NCBI GenBank assembly: GCA_964572845.1
Contig: CAZNFX010000004.1
Span: forward strand, 124,001 to 188,000
DNA length: 64,000 nucleotides
From: Bin55 sp964572845
GTDB taxonomy: Bacteria; Pseudomonadota; Gammaproteobacteria; Pseudomonadales; Azotimanducaceae
Reading direction: 5' to 3'
Shown: positions 9,101-15,627 of the stretch, in pieces
Numbering within the stretch: the stretch's first letter is position 1
Layout of the letters: every line of letters starts with the position of its first letter
The notes under the pieces: model-generated
Told to the model about the DNA's origin: nothing
What the model saw: the letters and a program-made list of their open reading frames with translations, nothing else
Databases searched by the model: none
Position numbers and translations under genes: made by a program

Positions 9101-11082
9101 GCGCGGTCATCCGTGCAAAGCAAGTAGTAGTCGTAGGCGATCAAAAGCAGATGCCTCCAACGTCGTTCTTCGATCGACAAATGTCGGGTGAAGATGAAAG
9201 CGGCTCCGATGAGGGAGACGAAGACGGAGAACTGGACACGTCAGCGCAATTGGCACAGCAATCTACCGAAATGGAGAGCATCCTTGCGCTTTGTGATGCT
9301 CGATTCGGGAATCGGGCGATGCTGAGCTGGCACTACCGATCCGAACATCCGTCGCTGATTGAAGTGTCGAATCACGAGTTCTACAACGGAAAACTCCTTT
9401 ATCCGCCTTCTGCTGAGTTTGCTTCAACCATCAATGGCATGAGATTCGTCCATGTAGCCGACGGCATATACGATCGCAGCAGGCGTAGACACAACGAAAT
9501 TGAAGCTGAAACCATCTGTGAACACATCCTGAAACACGTCCATGACCATCCAAATTGGACCCTTGGCGTTGTGGGTTTGTCAGTTGCACAGAGAAATCTA
9601 ATTGAGACAAAGGTTGAAGCCCTTTGTCGCGAACATCCGCATGTTGAGCGGTTTTGCGATGAGTCCAAAGAGGAGCCCTTCTTTGTCAAGAACCTCGAAA
9701 ACGTTCAAGGCGACGAAAGAGACGTAATTTTTGTATCGATAGGCTATGGCAAGGATCAGAATGGATATTTCGGACAGTCGTTTGGACCTGTGTCTCAACG
9801 AGGCGGAGAACGGCGTCTCAATGTCCTATTCACCCGAGCGCGCAAGCGCTGCGTGATGTTTGCATCAATCACTCATGACGACATTCGGATTGATGCGGCA
9901 CAGCACCAGGGGCCGCGAGTTCTGAAACGGTTCATGAAATATGCCGCTACGGGAGACTTGGATATTCCGGTAGAGACTGGCGATGAAATGGACAGTCCCT
10001 TTGAGGAAGATGTAGCTAGCGTTCTTGAGGAACACGGCTACGTTGTTCATCCACAGGTCGGAGCATCCGGATTCAAGATAGATTTGGCCATAGTAGACCC
10101 AGATAACAGCAATCACTATTTGCTAGCCATCGAGTGCGATGGCGCACGCTACCACTCGTCAAGCTGGGCTCGCGAGCGTGATAGGTTGCGTCAACAGGTG
10201 CTGGAAGGGAAAGGCTGGCGGTTCCATCGCATTTGGAGCACCGACTGGTTCTACAACCGAGCCACCGAAATTCAGCGATTGATTCGAGCAATAGAAGAAG
10301 CACAACAGTACTTTAAGTCGCGGAACTCAACCGGAAACGGAGAGTTGCAATCGTCAAACAACCAGAGCAACGGCGTGCCCTCGCACACTCACCAATCCGA
10401 TGACCCAAAAGGCGATACCGTTGCCAATACTGGCTCCATCCCAAAAACGACTACTAGAGCCCACCACGAGCGCATCGTTGAGCGGACGCATAACCCCCAA
10501 TCGCTTACAACATCCATTCCCTATTCTGAGCTCGATCTAGACGTTGACGCACAGCTGCTTGCTTTTGAGATTCACGAGGTGGGGGCAACTGTACTTGTAG
10601 ATGCCGTTGTTGCCATGGTGAATGCTGAAGGACCTGTTCATACTGATGCGATCACCGCGAGAATTGCTAGTAGTTGGGGGAAATCAAGAGTGGGGGAACG
10701 GATACGCTCAACCGTCAAGGATTCCATCGAACTTGCGCTGTCTAACGGCAAGATACGTCGTTCCGACTCGGACGGGAATGAGTTTTACACATGCAACGAC
10801 TACGTTGAACCCAAGGAAGTTCGCGATCGATCCAACGTTCAACTCTCGAAGCTCAAGTACCCTGAGTTCATACCGCGATCAGAGATTCGCAAATCAATAC
10901 TCATAGCTGTTCACGCAAACTTCTCGCTCACCCTAAACGAGTGCATGAAGGAAGTTCAAAGAACTCTGGGTACATCTCTTGGTCGGTCGAAAGTGCAACG
11001 GATCATTGCAGACGAGGCCGCAAAGCTTAACCAGGAAGGCAGAATTAGATTGGCTGGAGATCGGCTAAGCCAATCAAGCTAG
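6139..11082 (+). CDS. DUF4011 / SF1 helicase / Vsr-like nuclease / DUF3320 giant protein
   Basis: A protein of about 1,647 residues. Near the N-terminus LLDIGKRNPL is the DUF4011 signature. Walker A, GPPGTGKSQT, sits near residue 352 and the DEAS Walker B near residue 974; the 600 residues between are largely helical and coiled-coil-like. GDQKQMPPTSFF (motif III), GDERDVIFVSIGYG and LNVLFTRARKR (motifs V-VI) complete an SF1B Upf1/Dna2-type helicase. Around residues 1285-1380 a restriction-fold nuclease of the Vsr/MTES_1575 type shows IDLAI and IECDGARYH. DUF3320 follows near residues 1470-1560. A DUF4011-helicase-Vsr architecture (called Hhe) has been reported as antiphage; I recall this rather than checked it. 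I prefer GTG 6139 with GGGA upstream over TTG 6133. It stands alone as a one-gene system. Confidence 0.88.
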   Translation: MDEFRVKQTTSTPSELNNPALQEALELQRHNLLDIGKRNPLTNAPIRTFRRNQLLVAHELSDEIYRILFVEGKKFTFLPAKGIDADAKSVEEALNLSGDMFVPDELSGEALSSHTDTKLQTLLTPAALQKKLLYIYREAKSIEEEQGISVLFLALGFLSYYESEASEVERCAPLILLPVELSRDSRKGVFRLAKRDMDLESNKSLAMLLHEDFQLVLPELPDGDSWIPSDYCREVTEAVASKPRWRVEPNSMALSFFSFAKFLMYRDLELDNYSNGAETQAGVRLVEELLTGGHSSADSSPRVSITAPEQNSNLDQKFSNPKDLGHILDADSSQTQVILSAMEGKNIVVQGPPGTGKSQTIANVIASAVNCGKRVLFIAEKRAALEVVMKRLVQCGLGPLCLELHSHKANKPQVYASLKETWDLNRPVEVADTEYDELRELRDQLNRVSDLVHTEDSVTGNTAFRLMGRISRLSGKGTPPAEFELPDIDTWNIQEFNERSGFVRRFAEAITAYGSETEHIWRGVENRLSPVDRQRLESYLDRASTAFSELNARFQDASSTASVEWELTEKEVARLKQQLANIQNMPASVQDLLQRDVVLRHFTALTELCKLLDDALIAEKALESKVISRAFEMPWEHHLNALAREGTSFLRMFKSSYRNAIRELKEVSKSKLSSKHMIRFELLEALVNVEKLHRSINDRESLGREYFGVEWRESSTPYQSAQVALAWIDQQARALGELALVQTQVAKLEESVDLGLRERQLAESWDSWKDVWQQIVELTGLDTTKAFGSSDHSDLDIAGIQQRFSAWSGQFDQLAGYHELQSIGNLLTENGLEVIRTQMGSGQLPCSTAVDTFTLLRSERVLKNILKEHPELESLSGSDRTVMVEQFKQKDEELRLLTAQEVSLKHYDNIPRGQTGMVGVVRGEIAKKRRHMPIRKLLDSAGDVVAALKPVFLMSPLSVAQYLKPGGLEFDLLLIDEASQVKPQEALGAVIRAKQVVVVGDQKQMPPTSFFDRQMSGEDESGSDEGDEDGELDTSAQLAQQSTEMESILALCDARFGNRAMLSWHYRSEHPSLIEVSNHEFYNGKLLYPPSAEFASTINGMRFVHVADGIYDRSRRRHNEIEAETICEHILKHVHDHPNWTLGVVGLSVAQRNLIETKVEALCREHPHVERFCDESKEEPFFVKNLENVQGDERDVIFVSIGYGKDQNGYFGQSFGPVSQRGGERRLNVLFTRARKRCVMFASITHDDIRIDAAQHQGPRVLKRFMKYAATGDLDIPVETGDEMDSPFEEDVASVLEEHGYVVHPQVGASGFKIDLAIVDPDNSNHYLLAIECDGARYHSSSWARERDRLRQQVLEGKGWRFHRIWSTDWFYNRATEIQRLIRAIEEAQQYFKSRNSTGNGELQSSNNQSNGVPSHTHQSDDPKGDTVANTGSIPKTTTRAHHERIVERTHNPQSLTTSIPYSELDLDVDAQLLAFEIHEVGATVLVDAVVAMVNAEGPVHTDAITARIASSWGKSRVGERIRSTVKDSIELALSNGKIRRSDSDGNEFYTCNDYVEPKEVRDRSNVQLSKLKYPEFIPRSEIRKSILIAVHANFSLTLNECMKEVQRTLGTSLGRSKVQRIIADEAAKLNQEGRIRLAGDRLSQSS

Positions 11083-11116
11083 GGCTCCTTAAGCGCTTTC
11101 GACACATCTGAGCATG

Positions 11117-11189
11117 AATTGGGGCTTGTCTGGAATGGGCTACCGGCCAGGCAGAACTCAATCGCTGCATATCTCTACAAGGCCCAATT
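11117..11189. repeat. 73-base element with 13-base near-perfect inverted ends
   Basis: Bases 11117-11129 (AATTGGGGCTTGT) and 11177-11189 (ACAAGGCCCAATT) are complementary at 12 of 13 positions. A second short pairing, CTGG 11130-11133 with CCAG 11147-11150, lies inside. It starts 34 bases after the stop of the helicase gene. There is no T-tract, so it is not a standard Rho-independent terminator; it could be a transcript-end structure or a very small inverted-repeat element. Confidence 0.45.
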
Positions 11190-11329
11190 TCTGAACACGC
11201 CTCTGCAGTAGAGGTCGAGGAATAGCGTGCTGTTCCTACCAGTGGGTCCTGCCTTGGGACACACCCACAAGAAACGCAATTACGCTCGCACGCGGTGACT
11301 GCAGGCTAGGCAATTCCGACCAATCGCGA

Positions 11330-11560
11330 GTGAACAATTTTGTGGAGTCTCGTCAGTCAGATGGCGACATCGCAATAACAGTCCTTGTAGTAGACTCGGA
11401 GAATGGCAAGATTCGTTTGCGTGCCGATAGATGCGAGATTTGTCGAATAGAGCGACTTGAACTACCTATAACTGGTGTCAATTGGTGGTCAGCAGATGCA
11501 TTTGTTCGCTGGTTGGGAACTCCGTTGGCCACTGCGGACAAATGGCGAGACATTGCATAG
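11330..11560 (+). CDS. possible CsrA-like fragment (doubtful)
   Basis: A 76-codon frame from a GTG. Residues 11-45 (DGDIAITVL, then KIRLRA, then RIERLEL) follow the pattern of CsrA strands 2 to 5, where family members read GDDIxIxVL, QVRxGIxAP and HRxEI. The N-terminal MLxLxR strand of CsrA, needed for the dimer and RNA binding, is not present in frame upstream, and the second half of the frame has no CsrA counterpart. No clear ribosome-binding site is seen. It may be a decayed or diverged regulator, or a chance match. It is transcribed like the helicase upstream but 248 bases away. Confidence 0.25.
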   Translation: MNNFVESRQSDGDIAITVLVVDSENGKIRLRADRCEICRIERLELPITGVNWWSADAFVRWLGTPLATADKWRDIA

Positions 11561-11879
11561 GGAACCGAAAAGCGTTTGTTTCCTCGGAGCTTTGAATACA
11601 ACACTGCTGCCGCAGCGACAGGCGATGATGCAGCAGAGAGTCGAGATCCCTGCGGCACGGATGTAATTGACGTAGCCCGAGCACGATTCCAACACGTGAC
11701 AGGAAACGTCACTTTGGACTAAGTACGTTTCACTTGACGGTGTTTCAGTGCTAAGGTGGTTTCAAGGAACAGTTGGAAGTTACTTGGCGAACAAACTGCA
11801 CGTACTACTACGGGCTGCAAAGTACCCCTTAATCACAACACATCCACCATAGGATTCCGAGTCGTGGACGATTGACGAA
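11561..11879. other. intergenic, nothing recognised
   Basis: This stretch lies between the doubtful CsrA-like frame and the 3' end of the ferritin-like gene. A 119-codon minus-strand frame (11353-11712) runs antisense to the CsrA-like frame, is rich in Ser, Arg and Ala, and matches nothing I know. No terminator or repeat was seen. Confidence 0.35.
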
Positions 11880-12416
11880 TCAAGTGGGCAGTGTCGCCAA
11901 TAGACTGGCGAGTTCATCCGCGTGCTGCTCCTCCATCTTGAGAATGTCTTCCACCATCCGTCGGGTTGTCGGATCATCCGAACCTAGCCACCGGATTATC
12001 TCTGAGTAGGTTTCGATAGCAACCCGTTCAGCAACGAGGTCCTCTTCGATCATTTCCTGAAGAGTTTCACCCTCGCTATAGTGCGCATGTGCACGTGAAG
12101 CTAGCCCCTCTGGACTGAAGTTCGGCGAGCCGCCCAACTGCGTAATGCGTTCAGCGACCCAGTCCGCATGCATTTGTTCTTCGTTCGCATGTTCTAGAAA
12201 CTCCGTCGCCACGGGACCAGCATTTATCCCGGAAGCCATGAAGTAATGGTTCTTATAGCGAAGCACACACACGATCTCGGTTGCCAAAATCTCGTTGAGT
12301 ACCTCAATGACCAATTCCCGATCCGCTAAATAAGCGTTTGTTACTGCTCCTTCAGACATCTTCTCACGAGCACGCCTTTGAATAGTTTCGATATCTGTTT
12401 GAAACGGACCCTTCAT
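11880..12416 (-). CDS. bacterioferritin-like diiron protein
   Basis: A 178-residue four-helix-bundle protein of the ferritin-like superfamily. The four helices carry the expected ligands: LNEILATEIVCVLRYKNH, EHANEEQMHADWVAERI, EEDLVAERVAIETY and LKMEEQHADELASL, i.e. paired Glu and ExxH motifs for a diiron centre. Such proteins store or oxidise iron, or protect DNA from peroxide. It is longer than Dps and close to bacterioferritin; no haem-binding Met is identifiable with confidence. I start at the ATG of MKGPFQ because GGAG sits five bases upstream; a frame extension to 12446 lacks this. Monocistronic. Confidence 0.85.
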   Translation of the reverse strand: MKGPFQTDIETIQRRAREKMSEGAVTNAYLADRELVIEVLNEILATEIVCVLRYKNHYFMASGINAGPVATEFLEHANEEQMHADWVAERITQLGGSPNFSPEGLASRAHAHYSEGETLQEMIEEDLVAERVAIETYSEIIRWLGSDDPTTRRMVEDILKMEEQHADELASLLATLPT

Positions 12417-12904
12417 AGTTTCTCCATGCAACTTCCCAACTGTCATGTTGGCTCACAAACTAAGTTCAATATAGCCTACTGTCTATGCCGTCCATTTGTA
12501 GAGTCTTGTTCGTAGATTTTCTTGTACTCATCAACTGGCGTTGCGAGCTCCTTCGTTCATGCTTGTCTATCCAGCCATGAACTCACGTGTTGGGGATCAC
12601 AGCTCTCTCCCTTGCTGATCTGCGACCACGCTCTCTTGGCGTACGAAGCCGACTGGATGCGCCTCTTCAGCAACCGCAGCTGGGACAGCTCACCGAACAG
12701 GTCCACATGCCCAGATCTACGCGCATGCAAGCCGGCTCCGGCCACGCCGGTGACCTTGCGGTTGCTGAAATCGATGACAACGCTGCGGAGACTTGGACGC
12801 GTTTCCGAATACCTCCGGCGTGCATCTAACAGGTGAGTTGTATTGGTAACACTAAATTGGCGAAACTACTTTCACGGAGCGCAAGTTTTTTGCTTTGCCG
12901 AAAT
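12417..12904. other. intergenic with a GC-rich patch, no gene called
   Basis: About 490 bases between the ferritin-like gene and the attC-like hairpin. The patch 12600-12790 is richer in GC than its surroundings and is open on both strands for 60-100 codons; the minus frame ends in AWSQISKGESCDP-like sequence with no recognisable domain. It could be the relic of a gene. Nothing else was seen. Confidence 0.3.
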
Positions 12905-12963
12905 CGCCTAATTGGATAGCAAGGCTAATACTTACGAGTGAAGCCCGTTCCAAGTGTTAGGCG
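12905..12963. repeat. nested hairpin resembling an integron attC site
   Basis: Outer arms CGCCTAA (12905-12911) and TTAGGCG (12957-12963) pair perfectly; TTGGA (12912-12916) pairs with TCCAA (12949-12953) across an asymmetric GTG bulge; GGCT (12923-12926) pairs with AGCC (12942-12945). The right arm contains GTTAGGC, which fits the attC core GTTRRRY, and the left arm GCCTAAT differs from RYYYAAC by one base. The size, 59 bases, is at the lower end for attC. It lies 69 bases beyond the stop of the DUF6880-like gene. No integrase gene is in the window. Confidence 0.35.
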
Positions 12964-13032
12964 GCGAATCTAGCACGTGGTGCTGTTGCTTTGAGGTACA
13001 CCTGGAGTTGCTGAAGACACAGGCAGGCCCGA

Positions 13033-14442
13033 CTACGCTGAGCTAATGCTCTCATTGGACCCAACGATGAGCGACTTGTCCGTAACATGTCTCCAAAACG
13101 CTAATTTTCTCCGGTGGGTCAACTGAAGACGCCTGCAATAAGACTCGTTAGTTTCGTGATCGCCATATTCAGCAATCTTGCTGTCCAGCCGTACACAATC
13201 ATCTAGATGTCGTGCCGCATGCTTGTAGCGACGGACATTTTTGTTGTCTAAGGCGTAGTCAATGAGCACCCTCAAAAGCAGCATAGATGCGAGAGGACTG
13301 TGAATCTCCAAAAGTATTGCTGCACGAGAAATATACTCGTAACTATAGCCATCAAACTCGCTCCAACGATCAAATACCAACTGTGCTGCTCTACGGAAGT
13401 CAGGCCATTCAACCAAGAACGTCAACGCAGTTCGTACACTACAGTCTCTTGCGACGAGATCTAAAGCTTCCTCCTCTTTGTCGAATGCCTGCACTTCGTC
13501 CAACTGTTTCAAGTAGTCGCGCAAGTATGACTTCGAACCGGCACTCCTAAAGTACTCCCATCTCGCCTCCTGGGAGACCCCATGCTGTCCGAGTTGCTCG
13601 AGAACAGTTATGTACGTGTCATACCAGCTTTTCTGCTTGTCTACGTCTGCCGTTGCCTCCAGAGCTTCTAAGGCTTCCTCGTAGCGCTTAGCCTTGACAA
13701 GACGATCTGCTATCTTCTTCGCCATGGACGGTTTAGTTCGCTGGCTTGGATCTATGAGGGCAATGTAAGCGTCCGCATCTTCCTCAGCATCAGCCACTTC
13801 TCGTAGGTACACCGTTATCCGTTCTGCATTGAATCCCGAGTAATTCAGCGTGTCCCCGGACGGCAATCTCTCAAGTTGATCCTGCAACGCAATCTTCAGT
13901 TGCTGTAACCCCAGCGTGCCAAGATTCGGTTTCATTTTGGCGATCAAGTCGTCAAATTGATAGTAGTCGTTCTGACTAAGGCACTCCATCACGTTGGACA
14001 CAAGCCGTGTCACATTGGCACTCGCTATGCCCTCGATCTCGACAAGAAGGTCGATGGCCTTTTCGAATACTCCATCGAGGTTTCCGTTGACACGGTAGAG
14101 CACCTGCTTTGAAACCTTAAGGAACTCCCACAGCAGTTCCCTTCCCAGATCCGAATCCGTCGGTAGGACCTTCACCCTCACGAGCATGAGATGGTTGTGC
14201 AATTCACGAGAAAGACTCGCCGCCTCATCCCAATCTAGATAGCTACGCGCTCTCTTAAGGGTTGCAAGACGTTGTCTAATTGCTTTGGCAAGATCAGCGG
14301 GTCCCTTCAGTCCGACGGTCTCCAATTTGATCTGTCGCTTCAGCTGAGAATCTCTTGTGCTCGTATCCATCAGAATCTCTGCAAGTCGAGTGACTCCCAG
14401 TTTCTTGACCGACTTGATGTCTAGTTGCTTCTTAGTTGCCAA
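13033..14442 (-). CDS. DUF6880-like helical repeat protein
   Basis: A protein of about 469 residues, helical throughout, with no membrane segment or signal peptide. The N-terminal pattern KKQLDIKSVKKLG, then RLAEILMD, then RARSYLDWDEA matches what I know of DUF6880 proteins, and the C-terminal RRKLAFWRHV is the family's usual ending. The middle (KRYEEALEALEATAD and similar) looks like TPR-type repeats. The biochemical role is unknown. I choose TTG 14442 (MATKKQL) because AAGGA lies seven bases upstream and the family begins here; the longer frame from TTG 14493 lacks such a site. It is a single gene downstream of tRNA-Pro on the same strand. Confidence 0.7.
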   Translation of the reverse strand: MATKKQLDIKSVKKLGVTRLAEILMDTSTRDSQLKRQIKLETVGLKGPADLAKAIRQRLATLKRARSYLDWDEAASLSRELHNHLMLVRVKVLPTDSDLGRELLWEFLKVSKQVLYRVNGNLDGVFEKAIDLLVEIEGIASANVTRLVSNVMECLSQNDYYQFDDLIAKMKPNLGTLGLQQLKIALQDQLERLPSGDTLNYSGFNAERITVYLREVADAEEDADAYIALIDPSQRTKPSMAKKIADRLVKAKRYEEALEALEATADVDKQKSWYDTYITVLEQLGQHGVSQEARWEYFRSAGSKSYLRDYLKQLDEVQAFDKEEEALDLVARDCSVRTALTFLVEWPDFRRAAQLVFDRWSEFDGYSYEYISRAAILLEIHSPLASMLLLRVLIDYALDNKNVRRYKHAARHLDDCVRLDSKIAEYGDHETNESYCRRLQLTHRRKLAFWRHVTDKSLIVGSNESISSA

Positions 14443-14506
14443 GTCTTGATCCTTTGTTGTCAACTGCTGAAAGCCAAAAAGAGTATGTCGCAAACCACTT
14501 ATGTCG

Positions 14507-14529
14507 TGGAGTCAGAGAGCTTGACTCCA
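14507..14529. terminator. perfect 8-bp hairpin after tRNA-Pro
   Basis: TGGAGTCA (14507-14514) and TGACTCCA (14522-14529) pair perfectly around a 7-base loop. It lies between the 3' end of tRNA-Pro and the start of the DUF6880-like gene, the right place to end the translation operon transcript, but no T-tract follows on either strand, so termination is only a guess. Confidence 0.4.
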
Positions 14530-14574
14530 ACACAAGGGTCGCCTTCTAGGTGTGGAAATCAACTAGGAAACCCG

Positions 14575-14651
14575 TGGTCGGGACGGCCGGATTCGAACCG
14601 GCGACCACGTGACCCCCAGTCACGTGCGCTACCAGACTGCGCCACGTCCCG
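14575..14651 (-). tRNA. tRNA-Pro(GGG)
   Basis: Read on the minus strand this is a complete 77-base tRNA with an encoded CCA end. The acceptor stem pairs CGGGACG with CGTCCCG and A73 follows, the C1:G72/A73 set typical of bacterial proline tRNAs. The D arm contains GCGCAGTCTGGTAGCGC, the anticodon loop is CTGGGGG with anticodon GGG, and the T arm contains GGTTCGAATCC. Its place after ihfA and the MerR gene is conserved in many gammaproteobacteria. Confidence 0.97.
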
Positions 14652-14908
14652 CACAAGCAGTGTAGAGCAATCCATAATAGCCGAAGCGAACCTGCAGCGA
14701 TCGGACACAGTATCCGCGTAGGCTTCAAACCTTCTAGAGCGAACGAATTCAAGAAAAAGACCCTAATTCGATCTCGTTTGAATCAGTTGTTTCTCCATTG
14801 AATACAACCCAAAGGACTCACCCAGCCAGTTGATGCAGTCGTTCTAGTTGTTGGGGAGCCGTTGAGTTCGACTTTATGGGTCTGTTAACAACAGGCACCG
14901 GTAGGTGT

Positions 14909-15295
14909 TCAATCGGACTTCGTGCTGGCGGAGGCGAGAATCTCCTTGACTTCTTCCAAATCGCCGATTATCTCGTCGATGTCAAATGGGGCAATTGTCT
15001 CCACAAGGTCGTGCGTTTGCGGCTTCTTGCGTTGTTCTGCAAGAAGTTGCCGTGCACCGTTTATCGTATAGCCTTGTTCGTGAACAAGCTCCTTAACGCG
15101 ACGCACAAACTGGATGTCTTCGCGTTTGTAGTACCGCCGATTCGCACGTCGCTCCAGCTTCTGCAGCTGCTTGAACTCCTGCTCCCAATAGCGAAGAGCT
15201 GAGGGCTTGACATCGCACAGCTCGCTAACTTCTCCAATAGTGAAGTAGAGCTTGCTTGGAATGTCGGGATACTTATTCGATTCCTGGTCCGGCAT
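14909..15295 (-). CDS. MerR-family regulator downstream of ihfA
   Basis: A 128-residue protein with an N-terminal MerR-type winged helix: FTIGEVSELCDVKPSALRYWEQEF (about residues 18-41) followed by NRRYYKREDIQFVRRVKEL. A short coiled-coil dimer helix follows, and there is no C-terminal effector domain or metal-binding cysteines. This small MerR protein regularly follows ihfA in gammaproteobacteria; its target is not established. Its ATG lies 23 bases inside the 3' end of ihfA, so the two are translationally coupled. Confidence 0.93.
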   Translation of the reverse strand: MPDQESNKYPDIPSKLYFTIGEVSELCDVKPSALRYWEQEFKQLQKLERRANRRYYKREDIQFVRRVKELVHEQGYTINGARQLLAEQRKKPQTHDLVETIAPFDIDEIIGDLEEVKEILASASTKSD

Positions 15296-15590
15296 ACTCC
15301 AAGATGCGACTCTTTAGCATTGTGCTGGGGCGAAAAGTGACTACACGACGCGCAGCAATGGTTGCCGCTTCGCCAGTCTTGAGATTGCGTCCTGGACGTT
15401 CACTCTTATCGCGAGTTTCGAATGTGCCAAATCGTGCCAGTTTCACACAATCGTTGCGTTCAAGTCCAGCCGTCACCTCATCGAAGAAGCAAGCGACAAC
15501 GTCATTTGCCTCACGCTGGTTAATGCCTAATTCTTGCTTGAGCACCTGTGCTAGGTCAGCCCGAGTCAATACTGTGCGCTCGTCTTCCAA
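15273..15590 (-). CDS. ihfA: integration host factor subunit alpha
   Basis: A 105-residue HU/IHF-family DNA-bending protein. The N-terminal LTRADLAQVLKQELGINQREA corresponds to the dimerising helices, VKLARFGTFETRDK to the beta sheet, and RPGRNLKTGE holds the intercalating proline arm; ARRVVTFRPS is diagnostic of IHF-alpha. It pairs with IhfB to bend DNA at promoters and recombination sites. It follows pheT by 37 bases, as in E. coli and Pseudomonas, and overlaps the MerR gene. The stretch after RPS is slightly longer and ends GPGIE. Confidence 0.96.
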   Translation of the reverse strand: MEDERTVLTRADLAQVLKQELGINQREANDVVACFFDEVTAGLERNDCVKLARFGTFETRDKSERPGRNLKTGEAATIAARRVVTFRPSTMLKSRILEYAGPGIE

Positions 15591-15627
15591 CTTCGCAGTC
15601 CCTCCCCCTAGGTTTCCCGACGCTATC

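Noticed and set aside
11353..11712. 119-codon minus-strand frame
   Set aside because: Low-complexity Ser/Ala/Arg sequence that runs antisense to the CsrA-like frame; no start signal.
12522..12836. Overlapping frames in the GC-rich patch upstream of the ferritin-like gene
   Set aside because: Open on both strands because of base composition; no domain is recognisable and no ribosome-binding site is seen. A gene relic cannot be excluded.
14575..14651. tRNA-Pro as an attachment site for an integrated element
   Set aside because: No integrase gene and no duplicated tRNA 3' end were seen nearby.
14425..14721. 98-codon frame across tRNA-Pro
   Set aside because: It reads through the tRNA gene, including GRPDSNRRPRDPQ, a well-known false protein produced by tRNA genes.
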